Origin: Sipunculus nudus
Taxonomy: Eukaryota; Annelida; Sipuncula; Golfingiida; Sipunculidae
Reading direction: 5' to 3'
Assembly (NCBI GenBank): GCA_026874595.1
Contig: CM049316.1
Location: 1,922,001 to 1,986,000, forward strand
DNA length: 64,000 nucleotides
The notes beneath the pieces are model-generated. The model did no database searches. It was not told the origin of the DNA and was given only the letters and a program-made list of their open reading frames with translations. Below, one piece after another: positions 1 to 12,609 of this stretch. Position numbers and translations under genes: made by a program. Positions within the stretch are counted from its first letter, which is position 1; each line of letters begins with the position of its first letter.

Positions 1-889
1 GGCTGTCGATATTAAATAACTGTTCTGGGAACCTTAAACCATCAACGGGAGAGCAGTCAAAGAACAGAGCCCTTGATCTGTACTGGGGAATGGGTTTAAG
101 TGAATTAAATGGACCAACACGTAGACGTATGACACTTTGATTATGACCATCCTATCTTGTTAATGTAGTTCCTGGTCTCCAGGGGTCATCAGGTGACATA
201 AGAATGTAATATTTTATGAAATAAATGGGTAGAAAGGATTTTTGAAATACCCTGCAGACTCTGGAATAGTCGAGCGTGATAAATAAAACCCTTTGATAAT
301 GATGTAATTATATGGATGCTTTCATATAAGAATTAAGTTAGGAGAAATGTTTTAAGACTATGAGTCCTAGATTTACACTAACACTAACTCAGTGCCTGAA
401 TGCCGAATCGAGAATGTTTTGTTATCGGTAGGTAAGATAATGCCGCCTGTAAGACCGGTAATAAAAGTGTTGAATTTTCTTTCTTTTATGTTTACTTTAA
501 ATTATAAGAGACAGCAGTTACTGAAAACAAGAGGAATTTATTAAATGAATGCAATCTTGATCTGACAGATTATGTTGATCTTGAATCGCAAACTAAGTTA
601 AGTCAAATTAAAATGTGTCAAGTGTTGCAAGATGGAGATGACCTGTGATAGCGACCTTGTACGAGAATTCGGAGAGTATATCGTGCATACAAAACGTTTA
701 TTAAACAAAAGTTTTTTAACCATCCTGCAAAACAAAATCAAATAACATTATTACATCTAACAGTTATTCTGTGTTTGTTATTTATGTTTATTTCCAGTAT
801 GCGAATTGTCATATTATTTTTTTTAGTATGATTTTTATTTTTTTATTATTTAAATGTATGTCTGTGCATGTATATATTGTCACGTTAAC
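1..889. other. no gene recognised
   Basis: AT-rich sequence without a convincing open frame, RNA gene or tandem repeat. No splice-bounded exon could be tied to a known family. Confidence 0.5.
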
Positions 890-1670
890 GTTTTACTCAT
901 GGAAATATTAGACCGATCTGGAATCCGAACCTATGTCGGTGGCGCACATGCCCGCGGCGTTCCTACCGCTTTGCTGATCAAACTATCACATTGGTTTCCA
1001 ACGTTTAGTGTAATTTTGGAAGAGACTCCATATGTTAAGTAAACATTTTGCTAATGGAAAATATTAGGTCGAGCCCAGATTCGAACCCTTGTCGGTGGCA
1101 CACACGTCCGGTTCAAACAGCTTCGCTAGTAATATAAAGCAAGCTTCACCTGCGAGACAGTTCAGTAAGATTTTATGTACACCCCGTTACTCACTCCATT
1201 TTTGGGGCGTTCTCCTTTCAATACGAAAATAATTAACCCAGGAGTAACACTTTTGTGAACTAGGTGGCGTTAATTACCCAATTTCTCAAACCACCTTTCC
1301 CCATGCCCCAAAATCGGACGTCATTTTGGACAGGTCCCCATATAAAACCTAATATTTTACTCAGGGGAAAAATTTGGCCCGATCCCGGATTTGAACTCAA
1401 ATTGTTTGCGCAAATGTCCGGCGTTCCAACCAGGAAACTAAAGCTTAACTGGCGAAACAGTGCGGTCCGCTTTGTTGTTCACCCCGTAACACACTTTTAT
1501 ATTCTCAAAATAATACGTTTTGAGCATCGTTTTCATTTGTTACGTAAACATATTTTAGAAAATATTGGGCCTCTCCGGGATCAACCCCATGTCGGTGACG
1601 CACATGTCCGGCGTTCCAATCGCTTCACTAGAAAAATTTAGCTTCACTTGCGAGACAGTTCGGACCGATT
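890..1670 (-). repeat. cluster of four tRNA-like (SINE-type) repeat relics
   Basis: Four diverged copies lie at about 890-985, 1042-1195, 1344-1490 and 1545-1675. Read on the minus strand each has an A-box-like block (TAGCGAAGC.GTTTGAAC), a middle part CCGGACATGTGCGCCACCGACA-like (under 25 bases, variable) and a B-box-like block (GGTTCGAATC is exact in the second copy). A shared block on the far side of the A box reads GAACTGTCTCGCAGGTGAAG. This is the layout of a tRNA-derived SINE head in inverted orientation. No copy has a clean tRNA cloverleaf, so a functional tRNA gene is unlikely. Alternative: a tandemly duplicated tRNA pseudogene. Confidence 0.55.
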
Positions 1671-2256
1671 TTGATACGTTTACATACACTTGGTTGCTCT
1701 TGGTATTGCCATTGTTCCAATGTACACTGATTCTGATTTGTATGTATTATATCATGTCATATGTTTGTGATTACCGCATGTTCTGTTGTTATCTTTTTTT
1801 TTTTAATTTTTATACGGACAGCAGAGCATTCAGCCACCAGTATATATTTTGTAATCCTGTTTAAACTGAGACAGGAGCTGCGATTCAATGGAATAATAAT
1901 TGTGTTGTCTCAATTGCCTCCGCGAAAGAAGCTGTTTTCATCCAATTTTGTTTGTTTTATTGAATATTTGGATGTAAGCAGGATTATGATAGTGTAATAT
2001 GAAAGTTTTTGAACGTCCCTTTTCGTTTCTTAGCACCAAAAGGCTAGAATTCGCTTTCTACTACACTTAGAAAATTTCCGACTCTTAGATCATTTAAAAC
2101 CAATGTGGAAACCTCATAAACCTCTTTCCAGAAGCCTTTGGCCATTAGTAATTATCATTTGTTTTATGAAGTCCGTTATCATTGGATTAACACACGAGAG
2201 AAGGTGGGAAGGAAATGGGCTTAGGGAGAGGCACAGGGAGCAGTTTTCCATGAAAT

Positions 2257-2296
2257 TGTGTGTGTGTGTGTGTGTGTGTGCGTGTGTGCGTGTGGG
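2257..2296. repeat. (TG)n microsatellite
   Basis: About 12 uninterrupted TG units, followed by a CGTGTGTGCGTGTG-type degraded end. Confidence 0.9.
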
Positions 2297-3312
2297 TATA
2301 CGTATGTGAATTGCGCTGAAACACCGACTATCGGTGTTTGGTGCCATATAATTTTTTTCTGTTATTATTATGCAAACACAACTCAACATGGGTGGGACAA
2401 GGAAAACCGTAGTAAATTTTGTTGCGGATCCTGACAGAGGAAAGGATAAGCCAGTTTTAAATTGCCTTTGAGGAGGCGAATGCGCTCTGCTGAGGGCGAT
2501 TCAAGTATCAATTATTTATTAACAAATGAGCTTGAACTACCGCGAGCAGGGCAGATGTCTTACCAATTATTACTAACTCTCTGATGTACAGAGAGAACAG
2601 TCACGTGATCTAACAGCTACTCGAACGTCAGATGGTTAATTGTGTCCGGGGAAACCACTCCTTCGCATTTCGGGGATAACTGTTACTTTACCCTTCATGA
2701 TGCGAATGTAAGGGTAATAAAGGAGTGACGAACTGATAAACTTCCGCTTAATGCTCACGACTTTTCATGTGGCTTCCTCCTGATTAAATAGTTTTCATTC
2801 TTTCCTTATTTTAATTATGTTGCCATGGAAATGATAAACTTGCCTGTAGGATTATCTTAAAATACTGTAGGTAAGGTGGCCCTACTGCCCTACCCTCCCG
2901 GAATGTGTTTGTACACTATATAATGAGGGGGGGATTGTATGAGTGTTAATTCACGTGAGGATGAATTCACTGCTTAAGTTGATTCGCACCCAGTCCCTTC
3001 TATACTGTCTGGATGGCGTACCACAGTCTTTAATTCATTATAAAGGGCAAAAAAATACAAATTAACGCAATTAAAGATTGAAACTAATTTTTAAAAGTCA
3101 TTAGAAAACTAATTAGCTTTTAATAATTTGAAATTAGTTGGAATAGATGAACTCTTTTTCAAATCCATGCACAGAAAAATCTACCACATCTATAAATATG
3201 GCCATTATTCATTGCAAATGCCTAACCATTAATACATGTATTAATAATATTAATAAGCTCTAAACATTTTTCCCGTGAAACTTATATTGATGATATGTAT
3301 GATCAAGAACTC

Positions 3313-3319
<7 letters not shown>

Positions 3320-3390
<71 letters not shown>
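3320..3390. repeat. (AT)n microsatellite
   Basis: About 35 perfect AT units. The YIYIYI-type open frame across it on the minus strand is an artefact of the repeat. Confidence 0.95.
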
Positions 3391-3392
<2 letters not shown>

Positions 3393-4569
3393 CAGCCGGA
3401 CAATGTTCTGAATAGAAATAATCAAAGAATATGAAAGGATAATGTGTATATATATAATGCCTGGTATGTTCTGCGGGAGCTGGTTTTGGGATAGTGGCTC
3501 CCTGTTCAGTTGATTAGCATGGACATGAGAGTATGTGTTTATGTGGGTAAGTGTGACATCACTTGTTAATACAATAAATGTGAACATGGTGATACACCTG
3601 GTGGCCAGGCTCTCGTGACACTGTTACCTTTAAAAGGGAACATTTGCTGGTTGATTGAATATTACACAGCAACAACAATTCCCAGCAGGGCAGAAACAAA
3701 TCGGAGGATCACGTGCAGGTAATGTATAACGTTATCCTCAGACTTGATAAGCAACAAAGCACACGCAGTGACGCTTGTTCTGGTTTAATAGTTATAATAT
3801 TGTCTATATACTGGAGGCCAACAATGTACAATATTAAACCATGTGCAACAGATGGGTTTAATATACCGGAAGGAGCGATACTTATAACATATTTAATATT
3901 CATCACAGATTAAAACGGAGCATACAGCGTTTCACTGTCGTTTTCATGAAACATAAAAATAACAGACTTGGATTAAAATAATGTGATTTGTGCTTGAATA
4001 TTGCACCAAGGCTTAGATACCAAATGGCCATTTACTGTTAGCAACATGTAAGCATAACCTGGTACCAGCTTTAGCCATCAACAGATAATAAAGTTTAGCA
4101 AAATTCTTATGACTGGCAACAGCTGTATAACTTTTTATTCGTTGTGCATACGATGACTCACGGATAATTAGTATATATGTCTTTTACAAATGACAAAATG
4201 CTTCATAATTTTTAATTCAAGCTAGTAATTATATGTCTGTAATTCAGATTAGATCTCTCCTAAATATAACAATGTCATCACGATAGCCCTGACGCCAGGT
4301 GTATCACACGTGTTCATGTTCAATGTACAAGTGATGTCATGGTTTTATGTTGGAAAAAGACGTATGTTGAGATTCGAGTTGAGGAATATGTCTTCATTGC
4401 AAGAATATTTAAATATGAAAAACGATTTTAAACAGACCATCTCTCTTAAGATCTGTACATATGTACTAAAAGATTTATATGCCATAGTTTCTTAGAGAAA
4501 TCACATTTTAATTTGTCTGTTACATGGTTAAATAAACGTATACCGAAAAACAAGATTTTTTTTTTCCAG

Positions 4570-7500
4570 ATGGAAAAAGCAAAAGGAAGCGGACAGTATG
4601 ACCAGAAGAGACGTGTGCTTGTGGTCGGGACCTGTCTCCTGGTGACTGGTTTGTTCCTGGGTCTGCTGATTGGCCTCCTTCGTCCTAATGTCCACCACCT
4701 CAAGACTGACCTGGACGTGGCCAAACGGGTGCTTACCTCGTATCCTCTGGTGGACGGGTATGTGGCATGCAATAACAAGTATAGAAATATCAATTAAATG
4801 GTATATATATTGGTGTTCAGATGGTATAAACTGGTTCCGTATTAATTATCGTCTTAAGAACCTCTGCGAGTGATTCCAAAAGTAGAACATGTGAATGTGA
4901 ATGTGAACGTTCTCAAGGAAAAGCATTATCCCCTTAATTATGTGTTTTGAAATGTCTTCTTGTGTAGGCCTAACCGCATGCAGTGTTGCTTAGCTTGCCA
5001 AATCCAAGATAACAGATTCAAGTACATAGAGATTGGTAGCAAAATGTGAGTGCCTTTCGTCTAACAGAATGAATAACGATGAAAACTCATAGACAAGGTC
5101 TTGCTATATATTGCGTGCTGGTCTGAAGATCCATGACATGTTGGTTATAAATGCAGGATAACATTGGATCTGTGAAACCATACACTGTTAAGTCTGCAAA
5201 TTCTTTGTTTTGCACGGGAAGAGGAATAATCAAGAAGCTAAAACACGAGTTCAGACATTAAAACGATTCTTTGAGGTTCTATCGACCTTTTTTATTCGCC
5301 TTTTGGGCGACCGAACCGTGGATCTTCCCCTATCATCTTGAACACAATTTCGGCCTCTCAGCTTGGCAAACCCATGCTAATGTTCTGATGACGGTGCTTT
5401 ATGTAACTTCGTACTCTTTACACACTCCAGTTTTAAAACATATCGTACAAACATGATTTTTATTCAGTCACAACGACCTTGCATGGATGTACTACCTATA
5501 TGGGGCCAATCACGTGGACAAGCTAGATCTCCATGGTGACCTGCGCACGGTGTGGGCGGGGTCTCAGCCAGACATACCTCGGCTAAAACAAGGTCACGTC
5601 GGTGCACAGGTCTGCGTCTAGTTCTTTTTACTTTGTAGATCTAAAATCAAGCTTTAAATTTGATCTGATAAATAATTGCGCTAATAAACTCGCTTCAGAA
5701 GAAATTCGGTGGTACTTTGAGTAATCTGTCTATATAAACATATATATCCTGGATTTAGTGGAATTTCTGTAATCTGTCTACATATAAATATATACAGATG
5801 CTGAAGTTGGTGTTTTCACACCGGCAATCGTCAGGCGTATTGGGCACTATTTAGCATCGATTGTAACTCAAATTATATACATATATATAGAAGAGTTCTC
5901 TGGCAGGATCATTGAGATCTTCTGTTCTGATTGCAAGGGAATCAGAGTTAAATTTGGTTCATGGTTCTAGCAATTCTGTGATTATGGTTCAGCTCCAGAA
6001 TTTCGAGGAGTGTTTGTAAACATGCATGGTCTTAGTTTTTTCTTTAAAACTGTCACTCTAGGACCCTTTGAGATTTAATATTCTAATAGCTAACAAATTC
6101 TGTCTACAGTTTGCTAAATATTCAAACTTAAGATTTCTCTGCAGGACATAGTGAAGAATTCGAACATGTGTACGGATGTTTTAAATTAAAGTCCATATCA
6201 ATCTATTTAAGTTTTTAACACATTCCACTTTAAAATATGGGATTGTAAACACATGCTGTAATTACGTATACATCTTATGTAATTAGCCGTAGATTTTATA
6301 AGAGAAAGTCACCTTGTTGATTGCTGCTTATACCTTGATTCGTAAATAGTTCTGGGCGGTGTACACGTGGTGTGTCGTACAAGACAAGAACGCCGTGGTA
6401 GCTGGCCTGAATCAGGCTGACGTCATCCACCGCATCATCAACAAATACCCGGACACGTTCCAGAAGGTGACAACTGCTGATGGTGAGCATTCTCCGCTAC
6501 ACCAACTGTTTGAACACGGCTTGTATAGTCATTCTGGGTAGTCAGAAGATACTTCCTTCTCAAATGAAGATGAAAAAAAAATCTATTGTTCAAATTTATG
6601 TTGAAAAAAATAATCATTTCCCCCGCCTACCACCCGTCCACGGTATATTTTATTGAGTAATAAAGGCAGGCACACATACAGGCAGAAGTAAAGGAAAATT
6701 TTAAATTATGCCAGTCGAACGTCGTCTAATTTTGTCTCTAATATTTCCAAGGATTATTTTTGTTTACTTTGTAAGTTGTATATGACTTTGGTAAAAATTA
6801 GAACAGAGCGCATACCTCTGCCTAGACGATTAACCTGATCAAGATCCGCACCGACGTTTAAATGGGTCTCCGTGGCATATAAGCCCTGTCCTCTACTTTA
6901 AGTGTGTACATCAACAGATAGATGGCCGCATGCCGATTTCATGTAATTCAGTGGTGAACTGGAAAAAAAACAATCCTAGTGATTTACTGCTTTATCATGA
7001 TCAACACCAGCTTTCTTATTAAACAAACCACTTGATTGTTTAAACTTGGTTATACAGTTCTCACTCTGTTCACGCCAAGGAAAACAAGATTCATTCTAAG
7101 TGTCCCTTTTCACCGACCATTCACAGGTATATTTGAAGCCTACGGTAACGGGAAGATCGGCAGCTTGATCGGGTTGGAAGGAGGTCATATGATTGATAGT
7201 AGTATGGCGGCACTGCGCATGTTCTATGACCTCGGGGCCAGATACATGACACTCACTCATGACTGCAGCACACCATGGTAATATTCCAATTACACGGGGT
7301 TTTAATGGAAATCAGCCTCCTTTAGTATAATCAGCATTGAAATGTTGCCAACAGGTTATTTAAAAGGAATGAAAAAAATTATCAATCATAGGGATCCTAC
7401 ATAATTCGTACCTGCATGTTTTAGACTGCCTGGTATCAGTAACCTATAGTACATAAAAAGTATAAAGATAAGGTTTTACCAGGTGAAAATGAGTTTATTT

Positions 7501-10500
7501 TTTAAGGGCGGAGTCCTGGCACGTTGACAGAGATAACAACTCTAAACTCCACGGACTCTCACCGTTTGGAGAGGTGGGTGTGTGTTCATAAATGTCATCG
7601 TATCAGATACGATTCCAGGAGTGTGGAAAGGGGAGAGTCCAACCTAGGAAGACAATTAAAAAAACTAAAAAAGGTCCCCTAATCCAGAAAAGGGGGGGGG
7701 GGGTTCGAAGCCGGAAAAAATTGATTTAAAACCCTGAAAAAGGTCTGACCCCCCCCCCCCCCCCCCCCCCCGGGATCCGCCACTTCGTATGCTTTATAAT
7801 CTGATCACCTATTCCAAACTAACTTCCGAACTTAATTGCAGTGTAACCATTTTTATTTTGCGTCTTCCAACGATAAGATCCTATTTGAAAACGGCTTGTC
7901 ATTCACTTACCGGTTAAGTTCTTCATTCTTTACTGAGGTTGCTCGCAAGGACCTCGGTGTTCTATATATTATGTAAAACTTTGTCCTGTACTTCATCAGC
8001 GCATTATCTTGGAGATGAACCGGATGGGGATGATGGTGGATCTGTCACACGTTTCCAAGGAAACCATGTTCGATGCTTTGCGCGTCACCAAGGCCCCCGT
8101 CATCTACAGCCATTCTTCTGCCTTCACCTTGTGTAACCACTACCGGAACGTCCAGGACGACGTGCTGAGGGAGGTGGTAAGTCGAACATTTTGTGTAACC
8201 ACTACCGGAACGTCCAGGACGACGTGCTGACGGAAGTAGTAAGAACTCTTTATACAGTAAAACCTCGTTTATACGAAGAAGTAGCTTTGTTCATTTATAA
8301 TCAAACATATAAGTTTTTTATCAGTTTATTTTCCACTTGAATTGATATAATTAAATTTATATGGAATCTATGAAACATGTTCCAAGATTTGAAGCCAGAT
8401 ATCTGTGTGCATTCTATGTAGATATTTAGTCAATACGGATCCGATGCGGATCGGTTTAGGAATCAGTTAATACATTAAATATCAAATTTCTGTCTTTTAG
8501 AATTTATGGATATGATACTTATATTGAGGATCCTGCTGTATTTTAGACTCAGCATCCAAAAAATGATAAGTTTATTTATGTTATTTAAGAATGATTAGGT
8601 CGCCCAAAGTAATAACATCAAGATGAATATCTTAAAGTTTTCTTTTATACCAGCGCCATTCTGGTCCTGTGATATTAGAGAGTCTCCGACCAGCTTACTG
8701 GTTGTCAGAGTGCAGTTACATCCTTCAACAAGGAACGCATTTAAAGGCTCTATGACGATGCAAATATTTTTGTCATTTCTGTCATCGCCTCTCTCCCTAC
8801 AGATCTATTTAGGTTGACATAAACCAGGCTAATCGTTCGCGTTTTTTTTTTATATACTTTCTAACAACACCAAACAAGAGCGTGAAAGTTACGTTTTAAC
8901 TCAGCATATTGATAAACCCTCCGCATGTTTGTTTAATTTCTTACTGCATAAATACATGCACAGCGTGCACGGGTTAATGGACGCAGCCAACTTATACGCG
9001 ATACAGGATATGTCTCGTTACCATAGAAATGTAGTTTCAGTTTGGGTTGTGAGTTCACATGTATTTTTTGGTGTTAATTCATCATTCATAGCCTAGTGTT
9101 AGGAATATTGACTGTTTATCACAATAGAAATGCAACGTGACAACAAGACCACTGCGATGCATTCCTCGATATTGCTTGCATCACGACTCGAGTAGGCTTA
9201 CCAGCCCAGTTATGAGTACCTATATAGAGTCGGGTTGCCACGGCTACTTTTATGTATGCTAGTGTTTGGGCTATATCTCCAATAAAAGGATTTAAAAAAT
9301 ACCTTTGTTCGGAGTAACTAACATAATTGCCTTAGTCTAATTTTCTTCGTCATCTATAACTTATTATCGCTCAGCTGCGGGTGACGGGGAGACCCCGTGC
9401 GATCGACTGCAGACCTAGCTTTTGTTTTCATTTTCTGCAGATCCGTTAGACGCTGCCTATAGATGACCAATCCGTCAGACTAGTCAAGAACCTGCTTTGT
9501 GATTTCTCATACATTTCAGATTGTACAACTCTATACATTTTAGTTGTAGATGATATGTTTTTAATCCCAAACACGTTATGAAGTACGTACTAAGCTAAGG
9601 GTTAAGGTTTAAAGTAACTTTCCCATGTATTTCCATGCTCTGGTTCAATTAAAATCACCCTCTCTATTTCTTGAAAACTTCACCACCTCAGGGTCACACG
9701 TGATTTCGAATAGTTACATTTGTGCATAAAATAGATCTGCTTTTCCTTCTCGTTTATGACTGGTCAAGCTCTTGGTGACTGTGTAATGACTGGTCAAGCT
9801 CTTGGTGACGGTGTAATGACTGTTCAAGCTCTTGGTGACGGTGTAATGACTGTTCAAGCTCTTGGTGACGGTGTAATGACTGTTCAAGCTCTTGGTGACG
9901 GTGTAATGACTGTTCAAGCTCTTGGTGACGGTGTAATGACTGTTCAAGCTCTTGGTGACGGTGTAATGTCTGTTCAAGCTCTTGGTGACTGTTTAATGAC
10001 TGGTCAAGCTCTTGGGGACTGTGTGGCTTTATATTATAGAAAAATAACGGGGGAGTGGTCATGGTCAGCTTCTACGGGCTGGTCGTCAATTGTTACCCTG
10101 ACAACCGAACTGTGGCCACTCTTAATCAAGTCGCAGGTAGGTTAACATTAAAACAGAATGACAAGAACAGAATAAATAACAGGTGCTTGGCACCAACCAG
10201 CTGTATCCGTGGCTAGTGTAATTTATAGTAAAGTAAAATGATAGTACATTTAAATGCTAGTAATTAAAATGATATTCAAATCTGCATAGAAATTAGAACT
10301 AAACTAAAAATTTGCTGTCAGAGAGTTCAGACCATTTGTTCCTTGTATCATTGCAGAGCCACTCAATAAATTTTATGAAAATCCGTTGATAACTTTTTGA
10401 GTAATGTTGCTTATAGACAAACACACAAACAGACAAACCGACGCCGACAAAAACATAACAGCTGCCCCTTTGCAGCAGTAATAAAAATTGTCCTGTTGGA

Positions 10501-12233
10501 GTTTTGCTTGCACAATGGGAATATTCTATTTCACAATTATAGCATTTAATTCCAGTTGATTGTCTAATTACAAGAGACATTCCATGAGCTCGTTCACCAT
10601 TAAGTTTTTATTTAAAAATTATTATTTTTGGTCTGCTCTAATTGTCACTTTTTACTGCTTCAGACCACATTGACCACATAAGAGATGTATGTGGGATGGG
10701 TTGTGTTGGGATTGGCTCCGATTTCGATGGTATTGACATGTGAGAGAGCAAACTGTATAGTATAGTCTTGAACTCAATAATTTATATACAAACAGATCTT
10801 GCAAATTTTGGTATATTATAGATAAAAAAGGAATAAAACTATTTGTTAAATCTGAATTTATAACGGACCCTGCCGTTCTTGATCTTCTCGGTGACTGACA
10901 ACTTACCAGTCTGAGCTGACCTGCCTTCCACCAGCCCCGCCTTTCACTCCGATGTTAGGATTTTATTTTCAAGTGCTAAAGAATTAACCAGATACGTTAA
11001 AATCGACATTCTTGGCGAAGAAAAAAAATTGCTTATACAAACCAAATGCGAAACTTCTTAATTAATATATTGATTAGAAACCGCTGATATCCAGTGGAAG
11101 GCGTCTTACCACCGTGTGTGTACTTGTCACCACTCGTGTATCTTTCATGGTTATCTGTATGGTGTCCATAGGTTTGGAAGGTGTTCCCATTTAGGCGACT
11201 GCAAGACTCTCCTAATTCTCTGACTCGTAAACATCGGCTGAGTTTGATTTAAATATTTCTTCGCTTTTTCGTGTAGTATTACAAATACATCACACGGTAA
11301 GTAACGGAAGTGAGTGATTACTATGTTACGTTGTGTAGGGTTCCAGAGGGGTTAGAGGACGTATCTAAATACCCGGATTTGTTCGCTGAGCTACACAGAA
11401 GAGGATGGAGCGAGGAGGAGTTGAGGAAGCTGGCGTGAGAGAATCTGGTCAGAGTCTTCAAGAAAGCAGAGGAGGTAAAGTTGTTACAGCCAGTATCCAT
11501 AAAAAGGCATTAAATTTATCATATTATACAAAATACATAATTACATGTGTCTGAGAGAATCTGGTCAGTCTTCAAGAAAGCAGAGCGGACAATGTATAGT
11601 TGTAACAGGAAGTATCCATAAGCAGGCATTGTACTTATCAAATTAATATTTACATATACGATGGAATTCGTCACGACCTGCCCCTTTATCTTCTCCTCCA
11701 AAACATCTTGTAAAATTAAAGAACGTGTATGTATTGCTCCTTTTGTATATTTTACCCCGTATAACATATAATAATAACGGGGACGTTTCGTTTATTTTAT
11801 TCCATAATTCATAAGAAAAATATAAATGATTACGGGAATGCCAAGTTTACCTCGGCCAACGATGCTAGCAGAGGTTAAGCGATCACCGTTTTCTGACTCT
11901 TTGTTCCCGCAGTACCTCCAAAGGTACTCGATGCTTTCAGTATGATTTTGTCGAGGTGTATGTCATGAACCAAGAAATAATTCTACAAATGTTGAGGAGG
12001 CGGAGGAGATGTGAACTCTGTGGGTACGCTCTAGTTTCAGATTAAGTTGAATAAATTGTATTTTTTTAGACAATAAACATACTTATATAAACATATATTT
12101 AATATGTGTATGTTGTTATTTATTTTTCGTTCAGGTGAGAGACCGGCTGGCTGCTGAGGGGGTCGAGCCAGATGACACGTTAATCCCGGAAAACGAGCTG
12201 ACCAACACCTCCTGTAGGGTCCTACACTGGTGA
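4570..12233 (+). CDS. membrane dipeptidase (DPEP family), 10 coding exons, in-frame TGA
   Basis: Zinc metallopeptidase of the renal dipeptidase family (M19), which cleaves dipeptides and leukotriene D4-type substrates at the cell surface. Exons by splice signals and frame: 4570-4757, 5468-5609, 6350-6482, 7127-7277, 7507-7573, 8000-8176, 10040-10136, 10664-10739, 11339-11474, 12135-12233; 1266 nt, 422 codons, close to the family's ~410. All phases agree and all introns are GT-AG. Residues 16-37 form one hydrophobic segment, so an N-terminal membrane anchor is likely. Expected metal ligands are present: H64 and D66 (DGHND), E172 (LEGGH), H244 (VDLSH), H265 (YSHSSA); substrate R276 and D338 (GSDFDG) also fit. 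Codon 377 (11436-11438) is TGA where the family normally has Gly before the ENL/NL block; translation would end at 376, losing 45 residues including the C-terminal Cys. The start is the ATG after a pyrimidine tract and CAG; an in-frame ATG at 4513 would be used only if no 5' intron exists. Either a truncated enzyme or a young pseudogene. AATAAA at 12901 is a possible poly(A) signal. Confidence 0.9.
7630..7790. repeat. dispersed GGATCC-type repeat with long C/G tracts, in a dipeptidase intron
   Basis: Fragments such as AACCTAGGAAGACAATTA, AAAAAAGGTCCCC and GGATCCGCCACTT match the copies at 12419, 34470 and 35842. It holds a 13-base G run (about 7690) and a 23-base C run (7749-7771). Probably a small non-autonomous DNA transposon. 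Confidence 0.5.
8129..8244 (+). repeat. tandem partial duplication of an exon end and its splice donor
   Basis: The last about 46 coding bases of exon 6 plus the donor (8131-8182) recur 62 bases downstream (8193-8244) with a handful of differences. The second copy keeps a donor-like GTAAGA. Using it would run through the first donor and hit a TGA out of frame, so the upstream donor (GTAAGT) is taken as the real one. Confidence 0.85.
9757..10020. repeat. 30-bp minisatellite, about 9 copies, in a dipeptidase intron
   Basis: Unit core TTCAAGCTCTTGGTGACGG; edge units differ more (TGGTCAAGC for TGTTCAAGC). The period is a multiple of three, so open frames of 87-129 codons appear on both strands; these are not genes. 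The array ends about 20 bases before the AG acceptor at 10038-10039 of exon 7 and must cover or displace the branch point. Confidence 0.95.
11437..11645 (+). repeat. second exon-intron duplication in the dipeptidase gene
   Basis: The end of exon 9 and its following intron (11437-11520) are repeated at 11553-11640: GAGAGAATCTGGTCAG, TCTTCAAGAAAGCAGAG and AGTATCCATAA occur in both. The downstream copy has a 2-base deletion and has lost the donor. The TGA that interrupts the dipeptidase is present at the same place in both copies. Confidence 0.8.
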
Positions 12234-12418
12234 TCACAAACAGAGCGGTCAGTGATGGAGTCAAGTTACTACTCATACTCGTGTACTGTAATCATCAACA
12301 ATGTGTCCTGTAAGCCGATGATGACCAACACAGGCACATTATTTCATTCACTTCTAGATGGTATCATTTAACAAAGAAATTTGAACTTATTTCCATTTAT
12401 CTTATATGTAATAACACT

Positions 12419-12609
12419 CAGGGGCAAATCCAGGATTTAGGAAAAGGAGGGGTCAAACCCAGGAGGATAAATGACAAAATCTGAAAAAAAGGTTCCCATA
12501 TATAGAAGGGGGGCTTCAGGTAGGATAAAAGTGGTCTGAAATCCATAAAAAAGGTTGCAGTGGCTGAAAAGGGGGCGACCACTAGACCCCTCCCCTGGGT
12601 CCGCTACTG
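12419..12609. repeat. MITE-like element with CAGNGGCGGATCC-type ends
   Basis: Starts CAGGGGCAAATCCAGG and ends CCTGGGTCCGCTACTG, imperfect inverted ends of about 16 bases. Length 191 bp, no coding capacity. Flanks share only ACT. The ends resemble those of hAT-type elements, but an 8-bp target duplication is not visible, so the superfamily is uncertain. Confidence 0.55.

Larger units (their letters stand above)
1671..4569. other. intergenic / 5' flank of dipeptidase gene, no gene recognised
   Basis: No coding family recognised. Open frames at 3713-3913 and 4310-4495 are short and have no known domain. The stretch contains a GT repeat and a long TA repeat (listed separately). An untranslated first exon of the dipeptidase gene probably lies here, because a pyrimidine tract plus AG directly precedes its ATG at 4570, but I cannot place it. 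Confidence 0.45.

Noticed and set aside
890-1670. Functional tRNA genes
   Set aside because: Anticodon and acceptor stems do not form cleanly in any copy; treated as SINE-like relics.
9714-10145. Open frames of 87-129 codons on both strands in the 30-bp array
   Set aside because: They exist because the unit is a multiple of three and lacks stops; the plus-strand one merely runs into the true dipeptidase exon.
11436-11438. TGA as a selenocysteine codon
   Set aside because: M19 dipeptidases are zinc enzymes with Gly at this place and no selenoprotein member is known to me; no SECIS-like structure was identified by eye.
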